Part shown: piece by piece, positions 44,134 to 55,700 of the stretch
How the letters are laid out: each line of letters opens with the position of its first letter
Position numbering within the stretch: the first letter of the stretch is position 1
Source: Morella rubra
Lineage: Eukaryota; Streptophyta; Magnoliopsida; Fagales; Myricaceae
Direction of reading: 5' to 3'
DNA length: 64,000 bases
Assembly: GCA_003952965.2 (NCBI GenBank)
Contig: CM025856.1
Location: forward strand, 431,697-495,696
Made by a program: the position numbers and the translations under genes
Notes under the pieces: generated by a model
The model's input: the letters and a program-made list of their open reading frames with translations, nothing else
Told to the model about the DNA's origin: nothing
Databases searched by the model: none

Positions 44134-44503
44134 TAGGAGTGTGTAAAAGTGGTGGGAGTAGCAGTTATGCCCTCCACTACTGTATACCACCACCGCTTAT
44201 GCCGGTGGTGAGTTTTGGTGAGACGAGAGACGAGAGAGAGAGAGAGAGAGAGACGAGAGACAAAGACGACTCAGATGAGAGAGGAACTGGGGTGTTGGGA
44301 CAACAGGGAGTGGGGACGTCGGAGAGGAGGGAGGAAAAATAGAAAAAAAAATATATATTAAAAGCAGTGGCGGTGGCAATTTTACCGCCCCCGCCAATAT
44401 CCCCCGGGATATTGGCTACCACTACTGGTTGCAAGTTACCGGTACCGGTATTGGAGGTGTTGCCGCTTAACCAGCACACTGTCGGTACTGATGCCCACTC
44501 CTA
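44134..44503. mobile_element. 370-base non-autonomous hAT MITE
   Basis: The left terminus is TAGGAGTGTGTAAAAGTGG. The reverse complement of the right terminus is TAGGAGTGGGCATCAGTACC. The flanks are GCGAGAAG (44126-44133) and GCAAGACG (44504-44511), 6 of 8 bases alike, compatible with an aged hAT target duplication. The interior is rich in 'ggtggt'/'accacc' and carries a (GA)n tract at 44235-44260. No transposase is present. Confidence 0.7.
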
Positions 44504-45119
44504 GCAAGACGAGCTCCACCTCTCCCGTCTCCCTCCACCGTTGTACATATCTCTGTTTGCTGTGCTTCCGCTTATGGTGTCATGTGCCCACAGCAATTGG
44601 GCTGAGTGAAGGCAAGCTGGTGTCACATTGGTTCTACTATTGGGCTTGTTTTATGAATAGGCCTTGTTATGTTTATTAGTTGTGGGTCAGTTAGTTGCAG
44701 AAAAATATTGTGTAGTGGTGGGTCAATTGTTGTGTAAGGTCCTTGCGTCCACCACATGTTTCTTTGTAACGAGCCATATAGTAGATGGCCCAAAGGGCCT
44801 TTATTTGTCAAAATGCGATATTTTGTATTCTACCAGGAGGAATGCATTAATTCCCAGAAAATCACAATACAGAGAAGTCACTTATGTTCCTCCGTATGCG
44901 ACAAAATAAAAGTACTAATGCACAACATAAAGTCATGGATTCTAATAGAATTTAAATCCAAGACAATTGATTCGTTTTATTAGAATACTAAAAATAAAAT
45001 TGAAGAACCACTAGTTACTAAAATTTTAAATAAATTAAAATTAAGATTGATAGAATAGACTAACTGTGACGACAAACTACCTACAGTTTTTATATAGCTA
45101 GCCGGCTGTTGTGGGCGTA

Positions 45120-45712
45120 ACACAGCCTCAAGCCTATTTATGAGGATAGAAAAAATCCTAGTTTGGGTTGTTGAGATTTGAAGTGAGAGCTGAGGCGTGA
45201 TCTCGAAAAATGCTTGTAACAGTTACTTAACCCTTGAAAGTTAATGTATGATTACTATTGATTTATAATGGAGGAAGTCAAATGAATGAAATAGTCTTAG
45301 AGGTAGATGTAGATATGTCTTGGCCGAACCACCTAAAAATACTAGTGTCATTTTTCTATCCCTTACTCTATTTCTATTGATTTTATATTTGCTATTGTGT
45401 TGTGCTAAATCATTTTTGAATATTTATCTTAGCATATGCCTATGTTGGATGAGTAGAATTTTTTTTTAAAAAAATTTTCATAATTACTTTTTAACTAACT
45501 CCAATACTTTTTTACAAACTCCAACAACTTTTTTACAAACTTCAATACCTTTTTACAAAACTCTACAACCTTTTCACCAATCCCAACCGAATCTACACTA
45601 CTTTCAACAAACAAAAAAATTTATCATAAATTTTTTTTGCCTATCAAAACTCAGCTTATTTCTAGAAAAGATTTAATTTTTTTGGAACCCAATTCACCCC
45701 CTTCTTAGGTTG
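45120..45712 (+). mobile_element. Truncated LTR-like fragment (3' part)
   Basis: The stretch 'atagtcttagaggtagatgtagatatgtcttggccgaaccacctaaaaatactagtgtcatttttctatcc' parallels 25880-25945. The end, 'ggaacccaattcacccccttcttaggttgtc', parallels the right edge at about 26060. The first half of the unit seen at 24771-25700 is missing. It abuts LINE-derived coding sequence directly, so it probably inserted into the LINE and later lost its 5' part. Confidence 0.7.
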
Positions 45713-46710
45713 TCACTTGGACTCTCACATCTTCATCTCTCATTTACTCTTTGCCAATGATACTTTGATCTTAATTACAAGAGTTACAACTAATGAGCCT
45801 TCTACTGTTGTGAATGTGATTAACACCTATGCGGGTTGGTCTCGACAGTTTATTAACTTTAGGAAATCCTTTATTTCCTTTAGCAAAAATGTGCAATATG
45901 GATTGAATTATTGACAAGCTTGATTGGTATTGATTATGCAGCTCAACCGGGCAAGTACCTCGACTTACCTCTTTTCCTCCCCCGCTCCAAGTGACAAGCA
46001 CATCTGGAATTGAAGGAAAATTTGCTAAAGAAGATATCGGAAATCAAAACAGTTATCTCAAGTAGCTAGGGTGTGCTTGCTAATCAAGTCGGTGGTTTCA
46101 ACTCTCCCCACTTACTTCATGTCGAGCTTCTTGTTGCTGCAGAGATCTTACCTGGAACTTGATTCTATAATGCCCAAGTTTTAATGGGGTTTCCCTCAAG
46201 AAAAGAGTTGGAACTTTGTGCCTAGAGCGCGGGAGTACATTTGCTGGTCGAAAGAGATTGGAGTTCTGGGTTTTAGATTCTTGTTTGACCATAACCATGC
46301 GCTGATAACAAAGTTGGGATTAGGGCTGCACAACCGAAAATCCTGTTGAAGTTTTTGGACCGGAATCCGGTCGGACTGGATTTCCGATTGTGCCTAAGTT
46401 GAAGGATTGGATTGGACCATTTATAAGTGGTCCAGTCCAGTCTAAAACGGTCTAGTTGGACCATTTATAAATGGTCCAGACCGATTTTTTTTACCTAAAT
46501 ATGGTTTGCAAAATATTTCTAACATCCTAGATCTCATATGGCAGAGAAGGAATGAAAAAATCCACAAAAAATGCTAACCAAACGTATAGTTTTAGGGTAA
46601 AAGTTTTAAGTAGGGCTGTGAATGGGCGGTATCCCTAAAACACCAATCGCCCTTGGCACTGGTTACATTGGTGACCGGTGTCTAACGGTGTCGGTGGTAG
46701 TTAACCGACC

Positions 46711-46714
<4 letters not shown>

Positions 46715-46747
<33 letters not shown>

Positions 46748-46990
46748 CACATCTGCTTGAGAGAGAGAGAGAGAGAGAGAGGGACGAGGAGAAAGAGACT
46801 GAGATAGGTGTGGGAGGCACACAGAGAGAGAGAGAGAGGTGAGACCGTGAGAGAGAGATGTGTGAGAGTCTAAGAGAGAGATGAGTAGAGAGAGTGGAAC
46901 ATGAGGATTGAGGAAGAGAGAGAGTCTAGAGATGCGGGAGGAGAAAAATGCGGGACGAAGAGGAACTGTGATCATGAGGGAGAGATGCGG

Positions 46991-47063
<73 letters not shown>

Positions 47064-47065
47064 GA
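46715..47065. repeat. (GA)n microsatellite cluster
   Basis: Long GA tracts are interrupted by short unique words, for example at 46715-46745, 46759-46780, 46820-46840 and 46990-47060. A (CT)n counterpart lies at about 47849-47892 in the same hAT element. The open frames here are translation artefacts of the repeat. Confidence 0.9.
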
Positions 47066-47574
47066 GGAGAGAGAGAGTGAGAAAAAAAAATACCCAATAG
47101 AAAAGTTTAAAAATTACCTAAATGATTTAAAAATCTTCTACAACACTAGTGCCTCATATTTCTCTAAACCAATTACCAAATAAAATGTCTACATTTCCAA
47201 ATTTATTATGATTCATTAAAAAATAAAATGTCTTTAATGAGTTACCAAATATATTATGATCAATTATGAAATTAAAACCTTATTAAATTGGCGAAATAAA
47301 ATTTTCATTAATGGATTTCCAAATACATTAATTGCAAATAAAAAGTCCATAAATAAATTTTCAAATACATTGTAATCAATTATAAAATAAAATATTTATT
47401 AATTAATTAGTTGACTATATATTCAAAGAAACCATCAATATTAATTAATAGACGTTTTAAAATTACCCTTCAGTATGAGAGATAATCAATCTAACATTGA
47501 TTTTGTTTCCATTTAAACTCTTTAAATGCAAATTTTCGTGAATCATAAAAACGAATATCCCCTAAGAATTGTTG

Positions 47575-47862
47575 GTGACAGGGAGAGAATGTTTAGGTGA
47601 GATTTTGTTGCCATTTGAATTTAAATTTTCTCAACTCTATCTTTAAATACAAATTAAGAATTTAAATGTAAATTAAAAATTGTTGGGTAATAGAGAGAGA
47701 ATTTTTAGTGAGATTTTATTTCCCTTTGAATTTGAATTTGAATTCTCCAATTCTCTCTTTAATTTTAGAAATTTTTAATTTGTTAGGAATTTTAGTCTTG
47801 GGTGATAAAAGATAAGGAGATAATTTTTAGAAATTGAATTCCTCAAATCTCTCTCTCTCTCT

Positions 47863-47893
<31 letters not shown>

Positions 47894-48310
47894 CCACTAC
47901 CCCTCTTGGCTCTCTGTCACTCTCCTCTCTTTAAATGCAAATTAAGAATTGTTGGCTAATAGAGAGAGAATTTTTAGGTGAGATTTTATGTCCATTTAAA
48001 TTTGAATTTGAATTTGAATTCCCTAATTCTCTCTTTAAATTTGGAAACTATTAATTTGTTAGGAACTTTTCTCTCTCCCACTACCCCTCTCTGCTCACTC
48101 TCACTCTCACTCTCTTTAAATGCAAATTAAGAATTTAAATGTAAATTAAGAATTGTTGGGTAATAGAGATAGAATTTTTAGGTGAGATTTTATGTCCATT
48201 TGAATTTGAATTTGAATTTCCAATTCTCTCTTTAAATTTGGAAATTATTAATTTATTAGGAACTTTAGTCTTCAGTGATAAATGATAAGGAGATAATTTT
48301 TAGAAATTGA
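47575..48310. repeat. Imperfect direct repeats, 'aattgttggstaatagagagagaatttttaggtgagattttatktccattt'
   Basis: Phrases combining 'gaattgttgg', 'agagagaatttttaggtgagatttt' and 'ccatttgaatttgaatttgaatt', then 'ctctctttaaatttggaaattattaattt', occur three to four times (about 47565, 47665, 47945 and 48145). They alternate with CT-rich stretches. It is an internal amplification within the non-autonomous hAT element. Confidence 0.75.
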
Positions 48311-48874
48311 ATTCTTTAAATCTATCTACCCCTCTCGGCTCCCTCTCCCTCTCTTTCACCTCTTTGTCTCCCTCTCCCTTCTTTCACGTTTCATCTCTCT
48401 CCCCCCTCTTTGTCTCTCTCTCTCCAGCACCTCTCTCTCTCTTTTCTCTAGTTTTAAGTTTCTATAAAAAAATTTGAAAAAAATGTATTATTTATATTAA
48501 TAAATCCGGTCCGGTTCGGTCCGGATCGTTTCCCAAAAGGCCTGGATTGGATCAGACCAGATATAATCGATTTTCCAAATCCGGTCCAAACTGGACCGAA
48601 TTTGTACGACTAAGACCACAAATCTGGTCCAATTCGGTCTGCGGTCCACTTTTGTTCAGCCCTAGCTGGGATGACAACTCTGTACTCTAAGGGACAAACT
48701 ATGGGTGCAGGTGATTCACTCTAAGTACGGTAGACCTAATTCGGTTAGCCTCCCGAATTCCTCTATTTTGCCTTCTTGATGGTGGCATGAGATAAAAAAT
48801 GCCTTCCTCTATTATAAAAATGAATCTACTTCTCCATGGGTGAGCATTTAGAGTTAAATTGCTCAGAGGATCTG

Positions 48875-48990
48875 TCGGTCTTTAAACTATCAATTTCGTT
48901 ACATTTCACCTCTCAACTACCAACTGTTTACATTACACCCTTAGCTGTTAATTTGGACGGAAATTGCTATTTTAGTTAAGTGAAATGAAT
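48875..48990 (+). repeat. Dispersed repeat, member 3
   Basis: The sequence 'ctatcaatttcgttacatttcacctctcaactaccaactgtttacattacacccttagctgttaatttggacggaaattgctattttag' matches 15680-15790 in order and orientation. Confidence 0.65.
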
Positions 48991-49060
48991 ATTTTTCCCT
49001 CCAGAAGAGATCATAAGATTTTCCTAAAGAGATACATATAATAAATACATCTTTATCTCC

Positions 49061-49292
49061 GAGAAAGGATTCGGTTCAAAGAAAGATTGTGCAAAGAAAT
49101 TCAAAGTCACGACTGTAATTTTAAAATGAACATTTTAGGTAAGGATTTGGCCACCAAGCTTATTAGCCATTGTCTCACATGCCTCATTAAATGAGGTGGC
49201 TAAATCTTGGCCCTTGAATGTTTATTTTCAAATCACAAGTATGATTTTGAATCCTTTTCACAATCTTTATTTTGACTGAATCCGTAATTCTC
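49061..49292. repeat. 232-base foldback MITE
   Basis: The left arm GAGAAAGGATTCGGTTCAAA, then 'gaaagattgtgcaaagaaattcaaagtcacgactgtaatttt', pairs with the right arm, whose reverse complement reads GAGAATTACGGATTCAGTCAAAA, then 'taaagattgtgaaaaggattcaaaatcatacttgtgattt'. The pairing runs to a short loop at about 49160-49200. There is no coding capacity. Confidence 0.85.
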
Positions 49293-49299
49293 TTCATCT

Positions 49300-50995
49300 T
49301 CTGCTTATTTTGTAGGTTTCTTGTCCCCCGGGTACTTGCCTGCTGATTCAATGAGTGCACTACAGAAATTCACACCTTTTCGTCGATATCTAAACCACAA
49401 TGCTTTGTGAGGTGTGATGAATTAAATGTGTTCGAAGGTAGGGTCAACATTCAATATGGTGTTTTCAGGAAGAATCTAAAGTCGGCAAGAGTGGCAATAG
49501 AATTGATGCCTCTTCGGAAGATCCATCCTATGGCATCTTTTTCGTGGGACCACTGGTAGCCGATCACATTCCCACTTGAATGGCTTCTACACATATTGTG
49601 TGTCCCTTTGACGTGAGTGTCTATATATTGTACATGAGACGTTATCCAGAATCTGACACATGAATTTAAGAGGTAAAGGAAAGCTGAAAACAGATTAGAC
49701 AAGAAAAGCAGTTGGCAAAGCTGCAAAGGTGTCCATAGAAGGACAAGAGATGACCATCTCTCTAGCAGGCAACACAAGGGTGAAGGGGCATGGATAGTAG
49801 TTGACGATACTTTCGGTGATGGGAAAAAGTTGTTGCAGGAACATGTGAAGTATATAGTAGTAGAAGCAGAAGTGGTAGTTTCTTTCACTTCTGTCATGTC
49901 TTCCCTTTGCAACTCCATATACTTCAGCTTTTAGATGCTTTTCTCTCGTTGGATATTCCTGTTAATCCCATTCTGAATGCATCCTAGCTTTTGTCTGCCG
50001 ATAAGGTTATAATACTAAGCTAACAACTCTAAAAAGAGTTTTTTTTTGTCAGCATAACTTATAAAGGCACTTATTCACAAGTCATGTTCTAGATTGTCAA
50101 TCATATGCACTGTAATTTTGGCTTCGGAAAGAAGAAATCTTCTGAAATGTGGGGGAGTAAATGGACTGAATCATATGCATATATAGCTGGATTTGATGCC
50201 CTGTACAATACACATGTTTTGTCATGTAGCAATGGTAACACAGCTCCACTTCAATGGTCCGCGGGGAAGGTTGGGAGGGAGTTCTAGAGGGGAAAGGTGC
50301 TAGAATACAGATTTCTAGCAACTTTCTATTTTTCAAATGACGTAGTATCTGATTTCTAGATTGGGAATATGCAACAAAACTTTAAGAGGAGCTGAACCAG
50401 CTTTTCATAAGTGGCAAGAGACAGCATGCATCCAAAGGCAAATGGCCTTCGAGTAAAACACAGAAAATCTATGAGAAGAACTAAGAGTACTGGCCATTGC
50501 TTATGGACCAGAAAGAAAAAAGTACTCGGGACATGGCCACCATTATAAAGCAAATATTCCTTTTCGAATTTGCAAATTGATATGCTTTTCTGCTTGGTTT
50601 CCACTTTTTGTTTGAATAAGTTTGACATATAAAAGCAACCACAGCTTTTTATTTTCTGAGAGCACTATGGTCAATGTCATTGTCAACGATAGTTTTGGCT
50701 AAAATGACACCCTGCTTCTACTATAGAATGAGTTCGATATCCCAAATCACCTGCTATTTTTCAATGTTGACTCAAACTTTATGACCTACGTCAGAGTTTG
50801 GAGTTCAACTGAAAATGTTTTCATGCATTTCTTTATGGGCAGGATAACAAATGGAAAAATCATGTGCTCGGATACAAACCATAAAACCAGTGAGGGCTAC
50901 AAAGCTAGACATCCATCTCTTAATGGGAAACACAGATCCTTAGACATCCATGAACCGCTCATGCTAAGAGGGGATGAAAATATCCACCATACACA

Positions 50996-51027
<32 letters not shown>

Positions 51028-52170
51028 ACAATCTTTGCTTGACTGATCCCTCCACCTTAGACCTCATATGTGGTCACAGCACCACCTTCTTCGTCCTCAA
51101 CTTCTTGGTTCCTTTTCCAAGTTCCATAGCAATGATTATCCCTTTGTTGGTGCCTCTTTCCTTTCCCGTTCTATATATCTGGCAGAAACAAAACAAAACA
51201 AAACTTCAATGTTCAATGCTCTTACCTTTTTTTCGATCATCGGTCACAAGTACTCCGCACGCCTGAGCTTTACCTCAATAATCAGTTTGTGACGCAAAAA
51301 ACAGTGTTCCCACGTAGGAGTGGGGAGTCATGTTTCAGATGTACCCTGCCAACTCAGTTATAGAGTTAATGGTTGTCCAAGCAGTGCAACCGTCCAATAC
51401 CATCAGGACATTCAGCCTTATTCAGGTAGAATAAAGCTGGTTTGGATCATTAGAGTTCTACCAGACCATAGGTCAATATTGCAGATGCACTGTCTGTAGC
51501 CACCAAGGCTGTACCCCGAAAAGATTATTCGAATTCCCTTGCTTCCCGAGTAGATGTGGCGTACGAACATATATTTATGGTGTCTAGCAAACGCCCGAAA
51601 ATTTGGTGAAAGTCAACCAATAATGCAGAGATCGAAGAGCTCATCAAGACAATCTCCCAAAGCAAAACTATTTATCTTTCGGATTCAACAGTGAAGAAGT
51701 TTGTCATGTCATTATGATTGTAAGTAAAATAGATTCCTCTCCGTTTTGATTGGTGGGGTATCAAAGAAACAAGCTAATTATAAATATAAAGAACTGGCCT
51801 AGCTATCATAATAAGGGCCCTCTACCCTTTATGGTTCAACGAATGTCAAACCATGATAATCATAAGGCGAAGGACTAAATGAGCAGGCCCTTTTATAGGA
51901 CTGTGGACACAGAAATATTGGATGCATGCAGTTGAAAATTTCAATTTGTGTGTTAAAATTTTAGTTTGGACTAATAAAATAACTATCAAATTATCTCGCT
52001 CCCCATCCAATTATCTTTTTTTTTTTTTTTTTTTATATAATATAAAAAATTCATTCAAATCATTTCTCTTCGCTTTTTCACCAACTTCCATAAACCAAAA
52101 TTTTGATCACCTCAAAAATTTGGTTCACAAACACTATGGTGATCTCCATACCCCCAAAAGCAAAATATAA
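49300..52170. other. Intergenic, no gene recognised; 30-base poly-C tract
   Basis: A minus-strand open stretch at 49451-49918 and a plus-strand one at 50781-51266 match no family I know. The second depends on translating a poly-C run (50998-51027) as polyproline. The rest is ordinary intergenic sequence. Confidence 0.5.
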
Positions 52171-52177
52171 ATAAATG

Positions 52178-52445
52178 GGAAAAATTACATTTTTTGCCCA
52201 TCAATTGTGGGGGTTAATCTGACACTCCGTACTTTGAATTATTAATTTCATTACATTTGGTCACTCAATAATCAATCGTGTACACTTTGAACTCCTCTAC
52301 TATTGATTTGGATATAAATTATTATTTTAAGTCAATTAAATTAATATTAGAGGGTATAAAGCATACAACTTAGTATTTGAGGTGTGAAATGTAACAAAAT
52401 CAATAGTTTAGAGTATAAAATATTTAAATCTCAACAAGTTGATTG
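52178..52445. repeat. Dispersed repeat, member 4, arranged as an inverted pair
   Basis: The left half is 'acactccgtactttgaattattaatttcattacatttggtcac', then 'tactattgatttggatataaattattatttt'. The right half, reverse-complemented, is 'ttttatactctaaactattgattttgttacatttcacacctcaaatact'. Two family units therefore face each other, so the element can fold back on itself. Confidence 0.65.
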
Positions 52446-53440
52446 ACAAAAACGCGTATCTAACCCCCCCAAAAAAAAAAAAGCGGCTAGCGTAGAACTC
52501 TTACGAATGTTCATATGAGTAGGTGAAACTATGACAATGTGCATGACACAAGTTTGCTCATCCGGTCATTTATTCTTCTTGAGAGTTTATATAATTCGAA
52601 TTAAGTACCGTTTTTGTACCTTATCTGCAGTGTACAACTAGTATTGCAAGTTACGACTATAAAATATACATTTCGTCACTTAAAGCAGGGGCGGAACCCA
52701 AAAGTCTTTTTTTTTCCTTGTATTTTGGGTTCTTAAAATTTATTTTGTGTAACTTGGCCTCCCGAAGGTTTAATCCTAGTTTCATCCCTGACTAACAGTA
52801 TAATTTTTGTGATGAAACTGACCTTCCCTAAGTTTAATCCTAACTTCATCCCTGACTAAAAGTATCAATTTTTTTGTAACAAAATTTGAATTTAGTAACC
52901 AAATTAAGATCCACTGTTCGTAACAAAATTCGCTTCCTCACAAAAAATTTCGTCACTTAAGTGGAGTTTCATTTTTTCAATTAGTTGTTCTAGTTAATTT
53001 AATTTAGTTCCGATCGAAGTGAAAAAACCTTGACTATTAAGTGGAGTTTATCGTTTTCGATCCCGGCCTTAGCAAATGGCATGCAGTGGATTTCAAATGA
53101 TAGAAGGTGCTTTAACCTTTATTAATTTTCATGTTTCATAATTCTCACGTTGTCACCGATATTAGTAGATTCTCACGATCCATTGCACCGGGAAAGGAGC
53201 TGTAAGACTAAGTGGAAGACTTTGCTGAAGAAAAGGCTCATTCAGGATTTTTTTTTTTTTTTAAAAAGGCCACAAATGGGTTAAAAGCTACAAGTTGTGC
53301 ATCCTAATTCACGTTGTCAGATTATATATATACTCATATTTCTGCATTCTTCTAGAGGGTTTTCTTCTCCTAAATCCCAATTAGACTCTTGAAAAGGAGA
53401 AAGAGTAGGTAGCTACAACAAATATGATCGTGTAAAAGAC
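52446..53440. other. Intergenic with possible short MITE
   Basis: A 'caggggcggaacccaaaag' phrase at 52687 resembles a known plant hAT terminus. The 'tttcatccctgac' strings at about 52782 and 52842 may be its opposite end, but no confident pair could be made. Otherwise nothing is seen. Confidence 0.35.
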
Positions 53441-53444
53441 TGAG

Positions 53445-53500
53445 GCGGCTCAAAGGGGTAGGTAGGCGAGGCGATCGCTTAAGGCCCCCTATTATAAAGC
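53445..53500 (+). other. Possible left edge of the TTF-type hAT element
   Basis: The sequence 'ggcggctcaaaggggtaggtaggcgaggcgatcgcttaaggccccct' resembles the familiar terminal region of plant hAT elements with TTF-finger transposases. No matching right end was found, so the element may be truncated. Confidence 0.4.
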
Positions 53501-54097
53501 TTAAAGTATAGTAAAATTAAAATTTTTAAATTATGTAAGCCTATATTATAGCAAAATTAGTACTTTATTGTTAATTAAGTACCAAAACAATTAAATTATA
53601 ACGTAATTTTTTTAACGGTACGCAAGTACTTTATTGCTAATTAAGTTCTCAAACAATTTATCTTTTTAACGGTAAAATGATACTCTCTACCACAGCTACT
53701 AATTTATTGCTAATTAAGTTCTCAAATAATTAAATTCTAAAGTCATTTTTTAAACGGTATAGTGACACACCAATAATGGATAATATGATTATTATAAATA
53801 GTGGATTGTTCTAACCACATTACAACACAACCTATTTTCTTGCTAAAGCTTCTCATTAATGTCGAAATATTTCCTACTTTTTTGCTAACAATATCTACAA
53901 AACAACTTCTCAAGTAATCGACAAATCAGCTCTCAGATTCTTGATCGTTGGTTTTTGCTGCTTCAACAAATCTAGGATTACTGATCAGGTTCAATTGTTC
54001 AAGAATTTATATTTCAATTTATTATTGATATTAATTAGTTTTTGTTTATTATTATTATTATTATTCATTATTTGTGTAAACTTTTTAATTTTTAAAA

Positions 54098-55700
54098 TGA
54101 CCGGTAGAAAATATCCATTTGGATATGAAAAACTCAAGAAAAAAAGGAGAATAGAAAGTTTAGTTCAATCTCAAAGAGAGGCCCTATATTTCTTATTGAC
54201 AAAAGGGAACCAAATCTAATCAAGAGGTAATAGGTGAAGAACCAATATTAGGGGGGACTTAGAAGAAGTTAATAATGTTGATGTGACTCAATGGGGGAAT
54301 TTAGAAGATAATATAGATGTGTCACAACAAAATGAAAATTTGGAACAAATTGTTAGTGAGACACACATAGATAGTCCAAGTTTTGATGATCAACCTATAT
54401 TAAGTATCACTTGTTCTGATCCTAGACATTGGAAGGAAATTGATACGAAGTTATGAGATATCTTAGTAGAGAATGGTCCAATTAGAATTGTTGATATTGA
54501 GTTCCCAAAAGATGAAAATAATAGACATTTCTCAAAAGAATGTTATATTCATAGACTAACGAATGAGGAAAAGCAAAATAGGAGATGGTTAGTGTATTTA
54601 GTAGACACAGATAAAGTATTTGTTTTTGTTGTAAATTGTTTAGCTTAAAATATAATACAAGTCAATTAGTTAATGAAGGATGTAGAGATTGGAAAAATCT
54701 CGGTAAAAAACTAAAGTCTCACGAAATAACTAATGAGCATATTATCAATATGACTAGATGGTTTGACTCGGAAAATATATTATCAAAAATGAAACAATTG
54801 ATAAGAGTGTCCAGGATTGAATTAACAAGGAAAAAGAACATTGAGAAAAAAAATTCTTGTTCGAATCATTGTTGCGGTGAAGACTTTAGTTAAAAACAAA
54901 CTTGCATTCCAGGGGAGGAAGGAAAAATATATGAAGATAAAAATGAGAACTTTTTAGGCTTGATAGAGATGATAACAGAGTTTGATCCTATAATGCAAGA
55001 ACATATTAGACATGTTCAAGTACATGAGATTCATAATCATTACTTGGGATATAACATACAAAATGATTGATCTTGATGTTAGCCGACGAAGTCAAAAGTA
55101 TGATAATCAAGAAAATCAAAAGAGCAAAGTATTACTCGGTTATTCTTGATTGTACTCCTAATGCAAGTCATCAAAAACAAATGACTGTTATACTACGAAG
55201 TATTGATACTTCAATAAGTCTAATAAAAATTGATGATCACTTTTTAGAATTTTAGATGGTAGATAACACATTAAGGAAATGACTTTTTGACGAACTTTTC
55301 AGTACATTAAGGAAATACGATCTTGATGTGGTTGATGTTAGAGGACAAGGCTATGATAATGGATCTAACATGAAAAGTAACAAACAAGGTGTGCAAAAAA
55401 GGCTTTTAGAATTAAATCCTAGAGCATTTTATACTCCTTGTGGCTGCCATAGTTTGAATTTAGTTTGCTGTGATATGGCTAATTCATGCTCTAAAGCAAT
55501 ATCATTTTTTTAGAATAGTACAATGTATATATTCTTTATTTGCTTCTTCTGCAAAAAGATGGAAAGTTTTATTAGAGTATACTACTTTGACTCCTAAACC
55601 TATGTGACAAATACGTTGGGAAAGTCGCATTGAAAGTGTCAAAGCTCTAAAATTTCAAGCCCCAAAAAGGTTGAGCCACCACTGGTAGAAGTACCTGACA
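54098..55700 (+). pseudogene. hAT-type transposase with TTF zinc finger and DUF4371-like region, broken
   Basis: The reading starts MTGRKYPFGYEKLKKKRRIE at 54098. It passes through an acidic linker, then the TTF finger region (NRRWLVYLVDTDKVFVFVVNCL, where relatives usually have a Cys-rich CFCCKLF) and GCRDWKNLGKKLKSHE. The DUF4371-like part shows HEIHNHYLGYNIQN, ADEVKSMIIKKIKRAKYYSV, VRGQGYDNGSNMKSNKQGVQ and YTPCGCHSLNLVCCDMA. Many stops and frameshifts occur (for example near 54217, 54457 and 55253). The hAT dimerisation C-terminus is not found before homology fades near 55700. Cys residues of the finger are replaced by Val, so it is non-functional. Confidence 0.85.

Larger units (their letters stand above)
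46321..48664. mobile_element. Non-autonomous hAT element (2.34 kb) inserted in the LINE
   Basis: The left terminus is TAGGGCTGCACAACC and the reverse-complemented right terminus is TAGGGCTGAACAAAA. The flanks are GTTGGGAT (46313-46320) and GCTGGGAT (48665-48672), an 8-base duplication with one mismatch. The subterminal parts at both ends are rich in 'ggtcc/ggacc' words, including the palindrome GGACCATTTATAAATGGTCC near 46453. The interior is microsatellite and AT-rich DNA with no transposase. A second 'tagggctgtgaatggg' near 46613 may be the edge of a further nested hAT whose other end I could not find. Confidence 0.82.
45714..48870 (+). pseudogene. LINE reverse-transcriptase relic, interrupted by a hAT element
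   Basis: The reading starts SHIFISHLLFANDTLIL, the plant LINE catalytic box normally FADD (here FAND, one catalytic Asp replaced), then WSRQFINFRKSFISFSKN. After frame breaks it continues LIKSVVSTLPTYFMSSFLLL, WGFPQEKSWNFVPRAREYIC and ALITKLG, up to 46320. It resumes past the hAT insertion at 48673 with WVQVIHSKYGRPNSVSLPNS and WWHEIKNAFLYY. Both halves are the standard C-terminal reverse-transcriptase/linker region of plant L1-type elements. Stops and frameshifts are present, and the 5' half (endonuclease and early reverse transcriptase) is missing. Confidence 0.85.

Noticed and set aside
46682-47183. Ser/Leu- and Arg/Glu-rich frames on both strands
   Set aside because: They are translations of (GA)n microsatellites.
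49451-49918. 155-codon minus frame
   Set aside because: No recognised domain, no splice context and no neighbour support. It is probably chance.
50781-51266. 161-codon plus frame with polyproline
   Set aside because: The proline run is the poly-C homopolymer. The flanking residues show no family.
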